Shown: one piece after another, positions 1 to 8,039 of the stretch
How the letters are laid out: each line of letters opens with the position of its first letter
Numbering within the stretch: the first letter of the stretch is position 1
Source of the DNA: Nitrospira sp. ST-bin5
GTDB taxonomy: Bacteria > Nitrospirota > Nitrospiria > Nitrospirales > Nitrospiraceae
Assembly: GCA_002083555.1 (NCBI GenBank)
Contig: MSXN01000009.1
Span: 259,860 to 323,859, forward strand
Length of the DNA: 64,000 nucleotides
Reading direction: 5' to 3'
Program-made: the position numbers and the translations under genes
The notes under the pieces: generated by a model
What the model saw: the letters and a program-made list of their open reading frames with translations, nothing else
Database searches by the model: none
Told to the model about the DNA's origin: nothing

Positions 1-699
1 GTCGTTATGGGCTTTTCTCATGGCCTTATCCCAATGGGCGGTGAAATCGGTGTTGACGGATCCGGGATTGATAAGGGTAAAGACCATGCGGTATTGGACA
101 TATTCCTTCTGCATCGCTTCGACCAGCTTCTCCACGGCCCCTTTGGCGGCAGTATAGACGCTCAGCTTAGGCAAGGTGCGCTCACCCGAACGGGATGACA
201 GCATGAGCACATGACCCCGCTTAGTGTCCCGCCGGTCGATCTTGTTGAGCTTCATATAGGGCAACAAGGCGCGCATCCACAGGATCGGGGCCTTGGCATT
301 GACGTCGAAAATCGCATTGATGTCGGCCATGGTCATTTCTTCCAGTGTGCCGTAGACGTGGCTGCCGCCCGCTGAGCTGACGAAAATATCGATCTGATCC
401 TTCCCTTTGGAATAGACGTCGCCGATCCAGGCCTGAGCGGATTCGATATTGCGCACGTCCATTGCGCAGGTATTGATTTCCGTATGGATGCCGTTCCTCT
501 TGTTCTTTTGCAGGCGGAGCAGTGCCTCCTTCGCTTCGGCGAGCTTGCCGTTCTCATTGCGCGCGATCAGGGAAATCTTTCGGCAGACCCCGTTGAGGCG
601 CTTGGCGACTTCGAACCCGATGCCGCTGGATCCGCCGGTAATCACGACATGTTTCCCAATCCCCCAAACCGGTTTCGCGAGTGTCAAAGCATGTTTCAT
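1..699 (-). CDS. Short-chain dehydrogenase/reductase (3' end off the window)
   Basis: NAD(P)-dependent oxidoreductase of the classical SDR family; 233 codons are visible and the frame runs off the left edge. The Rossmann cofactor motif TGGSSGIG is at residues 21-28, the usual NNAG is SSAG here, the catalytic Ser lies in MLSSRSG and the YxxxK pair is in VYTAAKG. The start ATG (699-697) has AGGAG eight bases upstream and lies 11 bases after the stop of the heptose nucleotidyltransferase gene, so it is probably the last visible gene of the sugar operon. Its substrate cannot be read from sequence; a ketose, sugar or ketosphingosine-type reductase are all possible. Confidence 0.85.
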   Translation of the reverse strand, partial: MKHALTLAKPVWGIGKHVVITGGSSGIGFEVAKRLNGVCRKISLIARNENGKLAEAKEALLRLQKNKRNGIHTEINTCAMDVRNIESAQAWIGDVYSKGKDQIDIFVSSAGGSHVYGTLEEMTMADINAIFDVNAKAPILWMRALLPYMKLNKIDRRDTKRGHVLMLSSRSGERTLPKLSVYTAAKGAVEKLVEAMQKEYVQYRMVFTLINPGSVNTDFTAHWDKAMRKAHND

Positions 700-709
700 A
701 GCGTCGCTC

Positions 710-1438
710 CTATTGTGACAGTGAGGTGGTGCAATGGTGCTCGGGTGTTTTCTTCTCGAGCGCTTCGAACGCCGCCAGCCGTTCCGGCGTTCCGATGTCG
801 TAGAGGGGAACCTGGCAGGGATAGCCGTAGAGTCTGCCGTCCACCAGGCGAGGGAACACATCTCGCTCAAGTGAACAAGGGACAGAATCTGGAATAAGGT
901 GAATCGCCTGCGTTTCGATGGCGTAGATGCCAGCGTTCAGAAACGGGGCCCTATGTTTTTCCTGAAAGGAGCGGATCCATCCGAGTTCATCCATCCTGAC
1001 TCCCCCCGCATCGGTCCGGTCATTCGACGGAATCACGGCCATGGTCGCCACGGCTTGACGGTGACGATGCCGGGCGAGCAACGATTGCAGGTCGATCCGG
1101 CACAAGGAATCGCCGTTCAAGATGAGGGTCGTGGTTGTGGTGAGTTGGGAACGGCAGCCTCGGAGGGCTCCGGCTGTACCGAGCGGTGTCGCTTCCTGCG
1201 AGATGATCGTTTCACAGTCTGTCCGTCGGCTGACATGCTGCGCGATCCAGTTCCCGTGATGGCCGGTGCAGAACACAATCCGGCGAAAGCCGTGCGAGAG
1301 GATATGATCGACCACCAGATCGAGAAACGGCCGGCCATTGATCGGAGCCATCGGTTTGGGGCGGTCCTTGAGTACCGGTTGAAGCCTGGTCCCCAAGCCT
1401 CCGCAGAGAATGACCACGTCGGACGATTCGTGATACAT
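710..1438 (-). CDS. hddC: HddC-like D-glycero-D-manno-heptose 1-phosphate nucleotidyltransferase
   Basis: Nucleotidyltransferase (242 residues) expected to join a sugar 1-phosphate to a nucleotide, by analogy with HddC, which makes GDP-D-glycero-alpha-D-manno-heptose. The N-terminus carries the GGLGTRL pyrophosphorylase signature followed by RPKPM, and a metal-binding LNGDSL segment lies near residue 108. It overlaps the stop of the upstream kinase gene by a TGATG junction, so translation is probably coupled. The kinase partner is the main reason for a heptose rather than a glucose or mannose assignment. The specificity, GDP versus another nucleotide, is inferred from family similarity. Confidence 0.75.
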   Translation of the reverse strand: MYHESSDVVILCGGLGTRLQPVLKDRPKPMAPINGRPFLDLVVDHILSHGFRRIVFCTGHHGNWIAQHVSRRTDCETIISQEATPLGTAGALRGCRSQLTTTTTLILNGDSLCRIDLQSLLARHRHRQAVATMAVIPSNDRTDAGGVRMDELGWIRSFQEKHRAPFLNAGIYAIETQAIHLIPDSVPCSLERDVFPRLVDGRLYGYPCQVPLYDIGTPERLAAFEALEKKTPEHHCTTSLSQ

Positions 1439-2517
1439 CAGGCGGCGTCCTTATTCCCGGTCTGAATCGAGTGTTCTTCGAGTTCCGCAGACGTCGGCAG
1501 GTCATTCCAGAGGGGCGCCCGCCTGACAGGAACTTCTTGTTGAAAAAACACGATCTGGCTTCCCGAACCTTCAAACTGAAATGGAACTTGCAAGAGCCCT
1601 GGCAAGGCTGCATTGATTTTAGCGTGCAGCTCCGGTTTGGCATAAATCAGCATGAAGCCTCCCCCACCAGCGCCGAGCAGTTTCCCGCCGAGTGCGCCGG
1701 CGTTGCGCGCCGCGTCATAAATCTGATCGATGAGGGGCGTGGTAATTTTGCTGGTGAGTCCCCGCTTGACCATCCACGCCTCATGCAGAAGCTCTCCGAA
1801 CTCAGCGAGGTCATGATCGCCGGTGAGGAGAGACATGCCTTCCTGAACCATCTGCAGCATGGCAAACAGCTCGACCCGTCGCTGCTTGGTCTTTTCGATT
1901 TGTTCTTTGGCTATCTCGGACGCGGTCCGTGAAAAGCCAGTGAAGTACAACAATAGGTGATCTTGAAATGCCTTGAGCCGCTCGGGCTTCATGATCAACG
2001 GCGTGTAGCCGATTTCTCCGGTCGGAGAGAAATTCAAGCGGCACAATCCCCCATAGGCCGCCAATACTTGATCCTGGCAGCCGACGGATTCACGGACAAT
2101 ATTCTGCTCAACATGGATGGCAGCATGGGCGAGTTCAGATTTCGTCGGCATCCGGTGTTGCATCGCATAGAGTGCGTGCAACAGACCAACTGTGAACGAA
2201 GAACTTGATCCGAGTCCGGTGCGGGCCGGGAGGTCGCCGTCATGATGGATCTCAAGACCTTCGGTCATCTTAAGGTACTGGAGAACCCCTCTGACGGCTG
2301 GATGTTCAATGTCAGCATTATTATTGGCATGTTCGATACGCGAGTAGGCAATGCGAGTCTTATGCTCAAAAAACGGCGGGAGATGACGACAGGAAATATA
2401 GCAATACTTGTCGATCGTAGTGGCGAGGACGGCGCCGCCGTGCTCTTTGAACCACACGGGGTAATCGGTTCCGCCTCCGAAGAAGGAGATGCGAAAGGGT
2501 GTGCGGCTGATAATCAT
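1438..2517 (-). CDS. hddA: HddA-like heptose 7-phosphate kinase (GHMP kinase)
   Basis: GHMP-superfamily kinase (359 residues), expected to phosphorylate D-glycero-D-manno-heptose 7-phosphate at C1 to supply the next enzyme, HddC. The N-terminus IISRTPFRISFFGGGTDYP is characteristic of HddA and the related fucose kinase domain. The ATP loop PARTGLGSSSSF is near residue 98, and the C-terminal GGKLLGAGGGGF motif is present. The start has a strong GAAGGAGGGG ribosome site. It follows the epimerase gene by about 33 bases and overlaps hddC. An L-fucose or other sugar kinase remains possible, but adjacency to HddC favours heptose. Confidence 0.8.
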   Translation of the reverse strand: MIISRTPFRISFFGGGTDYPVWFKEHGGAVLATTIDKYCYISCRHLPPFFEHKTRIAYSRIEHANNNADIEHPAVRGVLQYLKMTEGLEIHHDGDLPARTGLGSSSSFTVGLLHALYAMQHRMPTKSELAHAAIHVEQNIVRESVGCQDQVLAAYGGLCRLNFSPTGEIGYTPLIMKPERLKAFQDHLLLYFTGFSRTASEIAKEQIEKTKQRRVELFAMLQMVQEGMSLLTGDHDLAEFGELLHEAWMVKRGLTSKITTPLIDQIYDAARNAGALGGKLLGAGGGGFMLIYAKPELHAKINAALPGLLQVPFQFEGSGSQIVFFQQEVPVRRAPLWNDLPTSAELEEHSIQTGNKDAA

Positions 2518-2550
2518 CGAGCCCCTCCTTCTATCAGTTGGACGCCGGCG

Positions 2551-3498
2551 CTAGACATTGCCGTATCCCGTGCCAGTCACGATGGTGTAGCACTTGCTCA
2601 ATTCCCGGATGCCGCGTTCTAACGTCCAGTCCGGCTTGAATCCGGTCGAGAGAATCCGTTCATTCGAGACGATGTAGTCCCGTTTGTCGGGATCTTCTCC
2701 GATCGGCGCTTCAAAAAAGACAAATTGAGGAATGTGTCGTTGGATCTCCCCGCACAATTCAAGTTTCGAGAGATTGGCGTCGTCCAAACCGACGTTATAG
2801 GCGCGATTCTTCATGCTCTCGAAGTGATCCATGGCGTGGAGAAAGGCCTTCACGACGTCGCGGATATGGATGTAGTTCCGTTTGCAATGCCCCTCGAATA
2901 CGACGACGGCTCGATCGTGCACCGCGCGCCACACGAAATCGTTGACCAGGAGGTCCATCCGCATTCGCGGAGAGGCGCCGAAGACTGTGGCCAGCCGAAG
3001 GGTAATCGCGTTGCCACGATCCAGCACCACCCGCTCGGCTTTGACCTTCGTCTCGCCATACAGGCTGATGGGCCGTAACGGCGAATCCTCCGTGCAAGGA
3101 ACGCCCGGTTGCCCGATGCCATACCCACTGTTCGTGACCGGGAAGATGATGTGCTGCTGTTGCGATGTCAGCTTGGTCAGCATCTGTACCGCCTCGAAGT
3201 TGATCGTGTAGGCGCCCACCCGATCGCGATTGCACAACGGAGCTCCCACCAGTGCAGCAAGCGGAATGATGATGTCGGCTTCACGCAGCAAGTCCGTGAT
3301 GACTCGTTCATCTCGGCAGTCCCCTCGGACGACACGGAAGGTTTCGAAGGCACAGCAATCCAACAGGCTGTTCTGCCTATAGAGAAAGTTGTCGAGGACG
3401 GTCACACGGTGTCCCCGATCGAGGAGCTGTTTGCAGAGCACTGATCCGATGTAACCCGCGCCTCCGGTCACCAGTACATGTGTCTGTTTTGTCGGCAT
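2551..3498 (-). CDS. NAD-dependent nucleotide-sugar epimerase/dehydratase (extended SDR)
   Basis: Extended short-chain dehydrogenase of 315 residues. The Rossmann motif TGGAGYIG is at residues 11-18, the catalytic tyrosine and lysine lie in LYGETKVKAE, and the usual Ser/Thr position reads TNSGYG. Family members epimerise, dehydrate or reduce nucleotide-bound sugars in the cytoplasm. It lies between a GDP-fucose-synthase-like gene and the heptose kinase gene, so it probably acts on the GDP-sugar made by this operon. No recognisable GDP-mannose 4,6-dehydratase is visible in the window, so this protein is a candidate for that missing step; this is inference. Confidence 0.8.
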   Translation of the reverse strand: MPTKQTHVLVTGGAGYIGSVLCKQLLDRGHRVTVLDNFLYRQNSLLDCCAFETFRVVRGDCRDERVITDLLREADIIIPLAALVGAPLCNRDRVGAYTINFEAVQMLTKLTSQQQHIIFPVTNSGYGIGQPGVPCTEDSPLRPISLYGETKVKAERVVLDRGNAITLRLATVFGASPRMRMDLLVNDFVWRAVHDRAVVVFEGHCKRNYIHIRDVVKAFLHAMDHFESMKNRAYNVGLDDANLSKLELCGEIQRHIPQFVFFEAPIGEDPDKRDYIVSNERILSTGFKPDWTLERGIRELSKCYTIVTGTGYGNV

Positions 3499-3513
3499 TG
3501 AGATAACGACTCC

Positions 3514-4470
3514 TTAAGGCTGATGACAGAGCGGAAGCGATGCGAGTGACACCCCTTCGCCCGATATTGAGTGATTGATAAACCATCGCACCGTCATTTC
3601 AAGACCCTGTTTCAGGTTAGTGAATCGGTAATCAGGAAACAGCGACGCAAACGTTCTGCTGTGCAAGCGTTTCACCAGGACGCCTTCAGGTTGAGTAGAG
3701 TCGAATACAATTGGACCCGTATACCCCATGACGGACGCAATCGCTTCGGCTAAGGCTCGAATCGTGATGCCGCCGTCTGGAGTAATGATCGTTGTCGTCG
3801 AGTCGAGATTTCGCTCGATCGCATCGACGGCGATCTTGGCCACATCGTCGACAAAGACGAATTGGCGCACCGCGCGGCCGCTTCCCCATACGACCAACGG
3901 AGTACCGGTTGTCTTCGCCGCCCAGCAACGGCTGATCAGCGAAGCCACCACATGACCGCGTTCCGGATCAAACGAATCTTGGGGGCCATAGATCGTGACC
4001 GGTGCCAGTGTGGTCCACTTCCAGCCAGTGTCTTTCGCGACGAGACGAGTGTGGAGATCCAGCATCCGCTTGGCATAGCCGTACCCCGCATTGCCCTCAT
4101 ATGGCAGCGCGGCCTGGAGATCGCTTTCAGTCGTCGCCCGATCGGAAAATAGAGGAAAGGCGCAACTTGAAAGAAACGACACAAGTCTTTGTATTCCAAG
4201 GGAGCGAGCAGCGGATAGTACTGCCGTATTGATCAGTGCATTATCTTCAAAAAATCGGCTATTGTTCGCTGCATTGGCTTTTACGCCTCCGACCAATCCA
4301 GCGAGATGAAGGATTTGCCCTGGCCGGATGTTCTCAAGCAGAAGCTGTGCGACGCTGCGGTCGCGGAGGTCCCCGTCTGCGCGCGAGAGGAAAATCGCAT
4401 CGGGACGGATCTTCCGAATCGCCGATCCCAGCAGGCCGGTCCCACCGGTCACCAGTAGCGGGCCTGTCAT
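3514..4470 (-). CDS. GDP-L-fucose synthase/ColC-like SDR (epimerase-reductase)
   Basis: SDR of 318 residues resembling GDP-fucose synthase and the colitose enzyme ColC, which epimerise at C5 and reduce the C4 keto group of GDP-4-keto-6-deoxy sugars. Seen are TGGTGLLG at residues 8-15, the family-type HLAGLVGGVKANAANNSRFF segment, FLSSCAFP, and YGYAKRMLD with the catalytic Tyr and Lys. The start codon overlaps the stop of the preceding dehydratase gene (ATGA), indicating coupled translation. Pairing with a ColD-type enzyme is the arrangement known from colitose synthesis, but the heptose enzymes downstream suggest a different starting sugar. Confidence 0.75.
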   Translation of the reverse strand: MTGPLLVTGGTGLLGSAIRKIRPDAIFLSRADGDLRDRSVAQLLLENIRPGQILHLAGLVGGVKANAANNSRFFEDNALINTAVLSAARSLGIQRLVSFLSSCAFPLFSDRATTESDLQAALPYEGNAGYGYAKRMLDLHTRLVAKDTGWKWTTLAPVTIYGPQDSFDPERGHVVASLISRCWAAKTTGTPLVVWGSGRAVRQFVFVDDVAKIAVDAIERNLDSTTTIITPDGGITIRALAEAIASVMGYTGPIVFDSTQPEGVLVKRLHSRTFASLFPDYRFTNLKQGLEMTVRWFINHSISGEGVSLASLPLCHQP

Positions 4471-5663
4471 GCAGCCTCCAGGACAATCTGCGATATCGTG
4501 GCGACGTCGACCGGCGTCAGTGCCGCGTGGTTTGGGAGAAAGAAGCCGCAGTGGTGAATCCGATCGGCTACGGGGAAACTGGTCTCTCCATATCGGCTTG
4601 TCCAGAAAGGGTGAAGACCAAGATTGCCGGCAGAGAAAATGCGGGTTTCAACCCCTCGCGCCACGAGCGCTTGAACGATCCGCTGGCGTTGCTGGCGGGA
4701 TTCCGCCAGCAAGCCGACCGAAATACTGGCGACCTGACTATTCTTCGGAGCCCGTTGGACATAGAAGCTGGAACTGAGACGCTCCAGGTAACGCCCGTGA
4801 TTCGCCCGACGCTGTTCCGTCATCCAATCCAGTTTCTCCACTTGCCCGATTCCAATGAAGGCGTTCAGATCGGTCGAGCGAAGATTGAATCCCGGTTCGT
4901 AGAAGACGAACGGAGAATGAAAGTCATCGATCAGGTGTTGCGTGACCAGTCCACGATGGGTCGCGGCATCCAGATCCTTGCTCCACCCGTGACTCCGGAG
5001 CATCAGGAGGAGATCGTCGAGGGCTTTGTCATTGGTAGAGACCATGCCGCCTTCGATGGTCGACATTTGATGGCCGAAATAGAAGGAGAAGCTCGCCATA
5101 TCGCCGAATGAGCCGACTTTCCGTCCTTCATAGCTCGCGCCGATCGCGGCACAGGCGTCTTCCAGTAAGATGAATCCATAGCGTTCTTTCAGTGCCATCA
5201 GGTCCCGCATCTTATGCGGGACACCCAAGACCTGAACGAGCATCACCGTCTGCGGTTGATGCTGTTTCAAGAGCGCCTCAAGATGGTTGAGGTCGAGTGC
5301 AAACGTATCCGGATCGGCTTCGCACATAATGGGTTCGAAGCCGAATTGAATAGCGGGCGCAATCGACGTCACCCAGCCTACGCTGGGTACGATGACCTTC
5401 TTATTCCTCAGTCGTCCGGAAGCCAGGAGGGTGTAATACATGAGCAAGTTCGCCGACGATCCCGAATTGCAAAACACGGAATGAGAAGACCCCAGCCATT
5501 GGGACCAGCGCGACTCGAACTCGACGGTGATGGGACCTTTCGTCAAGCGAGGATAGGTCTGCAGCCATTCGACCAAGCGATCAATGTCCTGACGATCGAT
5601 CGTGTCGTAGGCCAGGCACCATCGAGGATTCAAGCTGTGTTGGACTGATTGACGGCCTTCCAT
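4467..5663 (-). CDS. ColD/E1-type PLP-dependent sugar 3-dehydratase (DegT/DnrJ fold)
   Basis: A 398-residue protein of the DegT/DnrJ/EryC1/StrS aminotransferase fold. The PLP-binding Asp is in LLEDACAA (D169). The position normally occupied by the Schiff-base lysine is His198 in YFGHQMSTIEGG, which aligns with KNIT..EGG of sugar aminotransferases. His at this site is the hallmark of the C3-deoxygenating enzymes ColD and E1/RfbH, so the likely reaction is removal of the 3-hydroxyl from a GDP-4-keto-6-deoxy sugar rather than amination. No iron-sulfur cysteine cluster is apparent, which favours ColD over E1. The start has GAGGAG eight bases upstream. It is first in the sugar operon. Confidence 0.8.
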   Translation of the reverse strand: MEGRQSVQHSLNPRWCLAYDTIDRQDIDRLVEWLQTYPRLTKGPITVEFESRWSQWLGSSHSVFCNSGSSANLLMYYTLLASGRLRNKKVIVPSVGWVTSIAPAIQFGFEPIMCEADPDTFALDLNHLEALLKQHQPQTVMLVQVLGVPHKMRDLMALKERYGFILLEDACAAIGASYEGRKVGSFGDMASFSFYFGHQMSTIEGGMVSTNDKALDDLLLMLRSHGWSKDLDAATHRGLVTQHLIDDFHSPFVFYEPGFNLRSTDLNAFIGIGQVEKLDWMTEQRRANHGRYLERLSSSFYVQRAPKNSQVASISVGLLAESRQQRQRIVQALVARGVETRIFSAGNLGLHPFWTSRYGETSFPVADRIHHCGFFLPNHAALTPVDVATISQIVLEAA

Positions 5664-5718
5664 GACGTACTCTCCTCAATGGCAATATCAATGGGCTTGG
5701 TCTGGCGGATGAGGGTAG

Positions 5719-5734
5719 TACAAGTTATGTGCCA
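5719..5734 (-). promoter_or_regulatory. Possible sigma-54 promoter of the sugar operon
   Basis: The minus strand reads TGGCAC, five bases, then TTGTA. The -24 element is a perfect match, but the -12 element has GT instead of the near-invariant GC, so it is weaker than the other boxes in the window. It would start RNA about 44 bases before the 3-dehydratase ATG. Confidence 0.35.
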
Positions 5735-5844
5735 TTGATTCCGGCTTGGAATCTGACAACCTGCCATGAAAATTCGATGGGTCGCGTGATGCACTCGGCA
5801 AGATCTGCCGCGTACGGAGGAAAGGAATGACGGGATAAGCTACT

Positions 5845-5870
5845 GAAGAAAGACCGGATTGAAGTCCGGT
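5845..5870 (-). terminator. Rho-independent terminator after the PilZ gene
   Basis: The stem ACCGGA/TCCGGT (six pairs, six-base loop) overlaps the stop codon of the PilZ gene. On the minus strand it is followed by CTTTCTT, a moderately U-rich tail. It would separate the c-di-GMP genes from the sugar operon. Confidence 0.5.
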
Positions 5871-6589
5871 TATTGAAGTGGAAACGGATCGGTGGTTTTC
5901 TGGGTGGTCCATTGTTCGATGGCCTGATGAACGGATCCTCCCCACCCGCGGTATTCGATGTATTCCATTTCGTGAAAGCGAAATGCGATGCCGATCGTCC
6001 AGGTACCCTCTGCGGCCTCGGCACTTTTGACGAGCCCAGTCAAATTTGTGACGTGACCGAGTCCGGCCAGCTCAAACTCCATGCGCAGTGTGGTTCCTGC
6101 CCGCAGCCAGCCCGGAGCTTGCGGGACGATGACGCTGCAGCCGCCGATACTCAGATTTTGAAGAAGCCCGCCGACGATCGCTGCCGCCGTCGCTCCGCCC
6201 CTCACGCTGCCCTCCACCTGTTCAAGAACAATCGGTTCGCAGGAAGACACGCGGGCATGTTTGCGCAGATGCATTTCTTCCACGGTGTGCGGAAACGCCA
6301 TGAAGAGGAGCGGCACCGGCGCGCTCAGCATGTCGCGGATTTCCGTTCGATACCCGACCAGCTTTCCATCATGCAGATAACTGACCGTACAGGGGGTTCC
6401 TCTGGGAATCTCCGCCCCGTGCCCGAGCTGCAGCGGCCATTCACAGACCAGCCATGCATAGTCTTTCCAGCCCAGGAGGGTGGACCCGTACATCCCCTTC
6501 TGCCCATTGAGGGTAAACGACAGTTTGAGGGAAAGGCCGACGGTGAGAAACGATGTCGGCGTGGGTTGTGTCGTGGTCACATCATTCAT
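5870..6589 (-). CDS. YcgR-like PilZ-domain c-di-GMP effector
   Basis: A 239-residue protein with an N-terminal YcgR-N-like beta domain (about residues 15-100) and a C-terminal PilZ domain. The c-di-GMP signature is present: LRKHARV (RxxxR) near residue 107 and NLSIGG ((D/N)xSxxG) near residue 145. In characterised bacteria this architecture lets c-di-GMP slow the flagellar motor through the stator or C-ring. The start overlaps the stop of the HD-GYP gene (ATGA), so a phosphodiesterase and an effector are translated together. A terminator overlaps its stop. Confidence 0.85.
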   Translation of the reverse strand: MNDVTTTQPTPTSFLTVGLSLKLSFTLNGQKGMYGSTLLGWKDYAWLVCEWPLQLGHGAEIPRGTPCTVSYLHDGKLVGYRTEIRDMLSAPVPLLFMAFPHTVEEMHLRKHARVSSCEPIVLEQVEGSVRGGATAAAIVGGLLQNLSIGGCSVIVPQAPGWLRAGTTLRMEFELAGLGHVTNLTGLVKSAEAAEGTWTIGIAFRFHEMEYIEYRGWGGSVHQAIEQWTTQKTTDPFPLQ

Positions 6590-7791
6590 GCGGGCTCCTG
6601 ATCGAGATAGACAGTGGGATTGATGCCGGTGCTGACAGGGTCGGTCACGGCTGCAATGGTTCTCTGTGTCGCTCCTTGGATGCGAGCAAGATCGACTGTC
6701 TCCGGATGCGACAGGATCGTATTGCCTGCGCTTTTGACGACCATGATCTCGGGCTGGAGTGGTGTGGCCCGATTGATTCGGCTGACGACCGCCACCTCCC
6801 CTGTATTGAGTGTCACGACTGAGCCGACCGGATAGACTCCCACGATTTGGATAAACCGTTGGACGAGTGTGTGTTCGAGATGGCCTTTTTGCGAAATGAG
6901 ATACAGAAATTGGAGGGCTTCATGGGCCGGTTTGGCCTTGTGATAACAACGGTCGCTTGTGATCGCATCGTAAATATCCACGACGGCTGCCATCATCCCG
7001 AACTGGCTGAGGTCGCACTTCTGGCGCTGATAGGGGTAGCCGGTCCCGTCCACGCGCTCATGATGTTCCAGCGCTGGCTTCAGGTAGTTGTCCGTCAAAC
7101 CGGTCGTCCCTGACAGGACTTCGGCTCCCCGCATCACATGCTGCTTCATGATTTCAAATTCATGGGCTTCGTATTTTCCCGGCTTGTTCAAGATCTCCAA
7201 CGGGACTTTCGTCTTCCCGATATCATGGAGCAAGGTGCCGACGCCGAGCTGATGCAAGAGCGATTCGTCGATTCCCAGATTCCGCCCGAGCGACAAAGCC
7301 AGGAGCGACGTGTTGACCGAATGAAAAAACGTATATTCGTCGAAATGTTTTAACCGCGAGAGGCTCGTGAGGGCATCAGGATTCCGGAGAACGCTGTCGG
7401 CCATCTCCGATACCACCTGATTGACCGCGTCCATGTTGATATCGCGTCCCATGCGAACGTCAAGCATCGCTTCTTCGATGACATTCTTTGCGGCGGTATA
7501 TACGAGTTTGGCGGCCGGCAGTTCCTCTTCGAAGGGAATGCCGGTGACTTTCGGAGGCTCGGTGAGGACGGAGGAAGGTTCCTGGAGCGCATCTTCCGCC
7601 ACTGGGGAATCAGCTTCAAGCTCGCCTGCAATATCAAGCATTTCAACACCGCAGGCTCTCAGTTGCTCCACTTGCTCCATCGACGTCACCGCCATGCGAT
7701 GCCGGAAAAAGGGTGTGGCAAACCAGGAACAATCGAGTTTCTCGATGCGCATGCCGGGACGAAGCTGGGTGATGTGAATGCGTGTCGCCAT
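6586..7791 (-). CDS. HD-GYP c-di-GMP phosphodiesterase with N-terminal DUF3391
   Basis: A 401-residue protein. The first 130 residues resemble the DUF3391 domain often found before HD-GYP. The catalytic HD-GYP part has HDIGKTKVP near residue 190 and HHERVDGTGYP near residue 244, both intact, so hydrolysis of c-di-GMP to pGpG and GMP is expected. The C-terminal segment (VYPVGSVVTLNTGE) is a small beta region shared with the divergent paralogue at 8040. It is upstream of and overlaps the PilZ gene. Confidence 0.9.
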   Translation of the reverse strand: MATRIHITQLRPGMRIEKLDCSWFATPFFRHRMAVTSMEQVEQLRACGVEMLDIAGELEADSPVAEDALQEPSSVLTEPPKVTGIPFEEELPAAKLVYTAAKNVIEEAMLDVRMGRDINMDAVNQVVSEMADSVLRNPDALTSLSRLKHFDEYTFFHSVNTSLLALSLGRNLGIDESLLHQLGVGTLLHDIGKTKVPLEILNKPGKYEAHEFEIMKQHVMRGAEVLSGTTGLTDNYLKPALEHHERVDGTGYPYQRQKCDLSQFGMMAAVVDIYDAITSDRCYHKAKPAHEALQFLYLISQKGHLEHTLVQRFIQIVGVYPVGSVVTLNTGEVAVVSRINRATPLQPEIMVVKSAGNTILSHPETVDLARIQGATQRTIAAVTDPVSTGINPTVYLDQEPA

Positions 7792-8039
7792 GAATGACTG
7801 CTGTGGGTATCCGTCCGAAATGCGCGCAGATCGCCGCTTGCTTCTGTATCGGAACAGGGACAGGAATTCTTGAGGGTATTCTTACGAACTGGGGAAGGGG
7901 GAATGTGCACGCTCTTGAGCCAGGGTGCGGGCGTCCTCAACCCGTTAAGATCGTTCCCCTGGGGACCGATATGACATGTGGGAGCCTCTCAAAGTAGACA
8001 GGCGTATTCGGACGGTGGCAACCGGGGAGATACGAATTC

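Noticed and set aside
7792..8039. Possible structured leader or c-di-GMP riboswitch between the divergent HD-GYP genes
   Set aside because: Some short inverted repeats exist, but none of the conserved c-di-GMP riboswitch core could be recognised.
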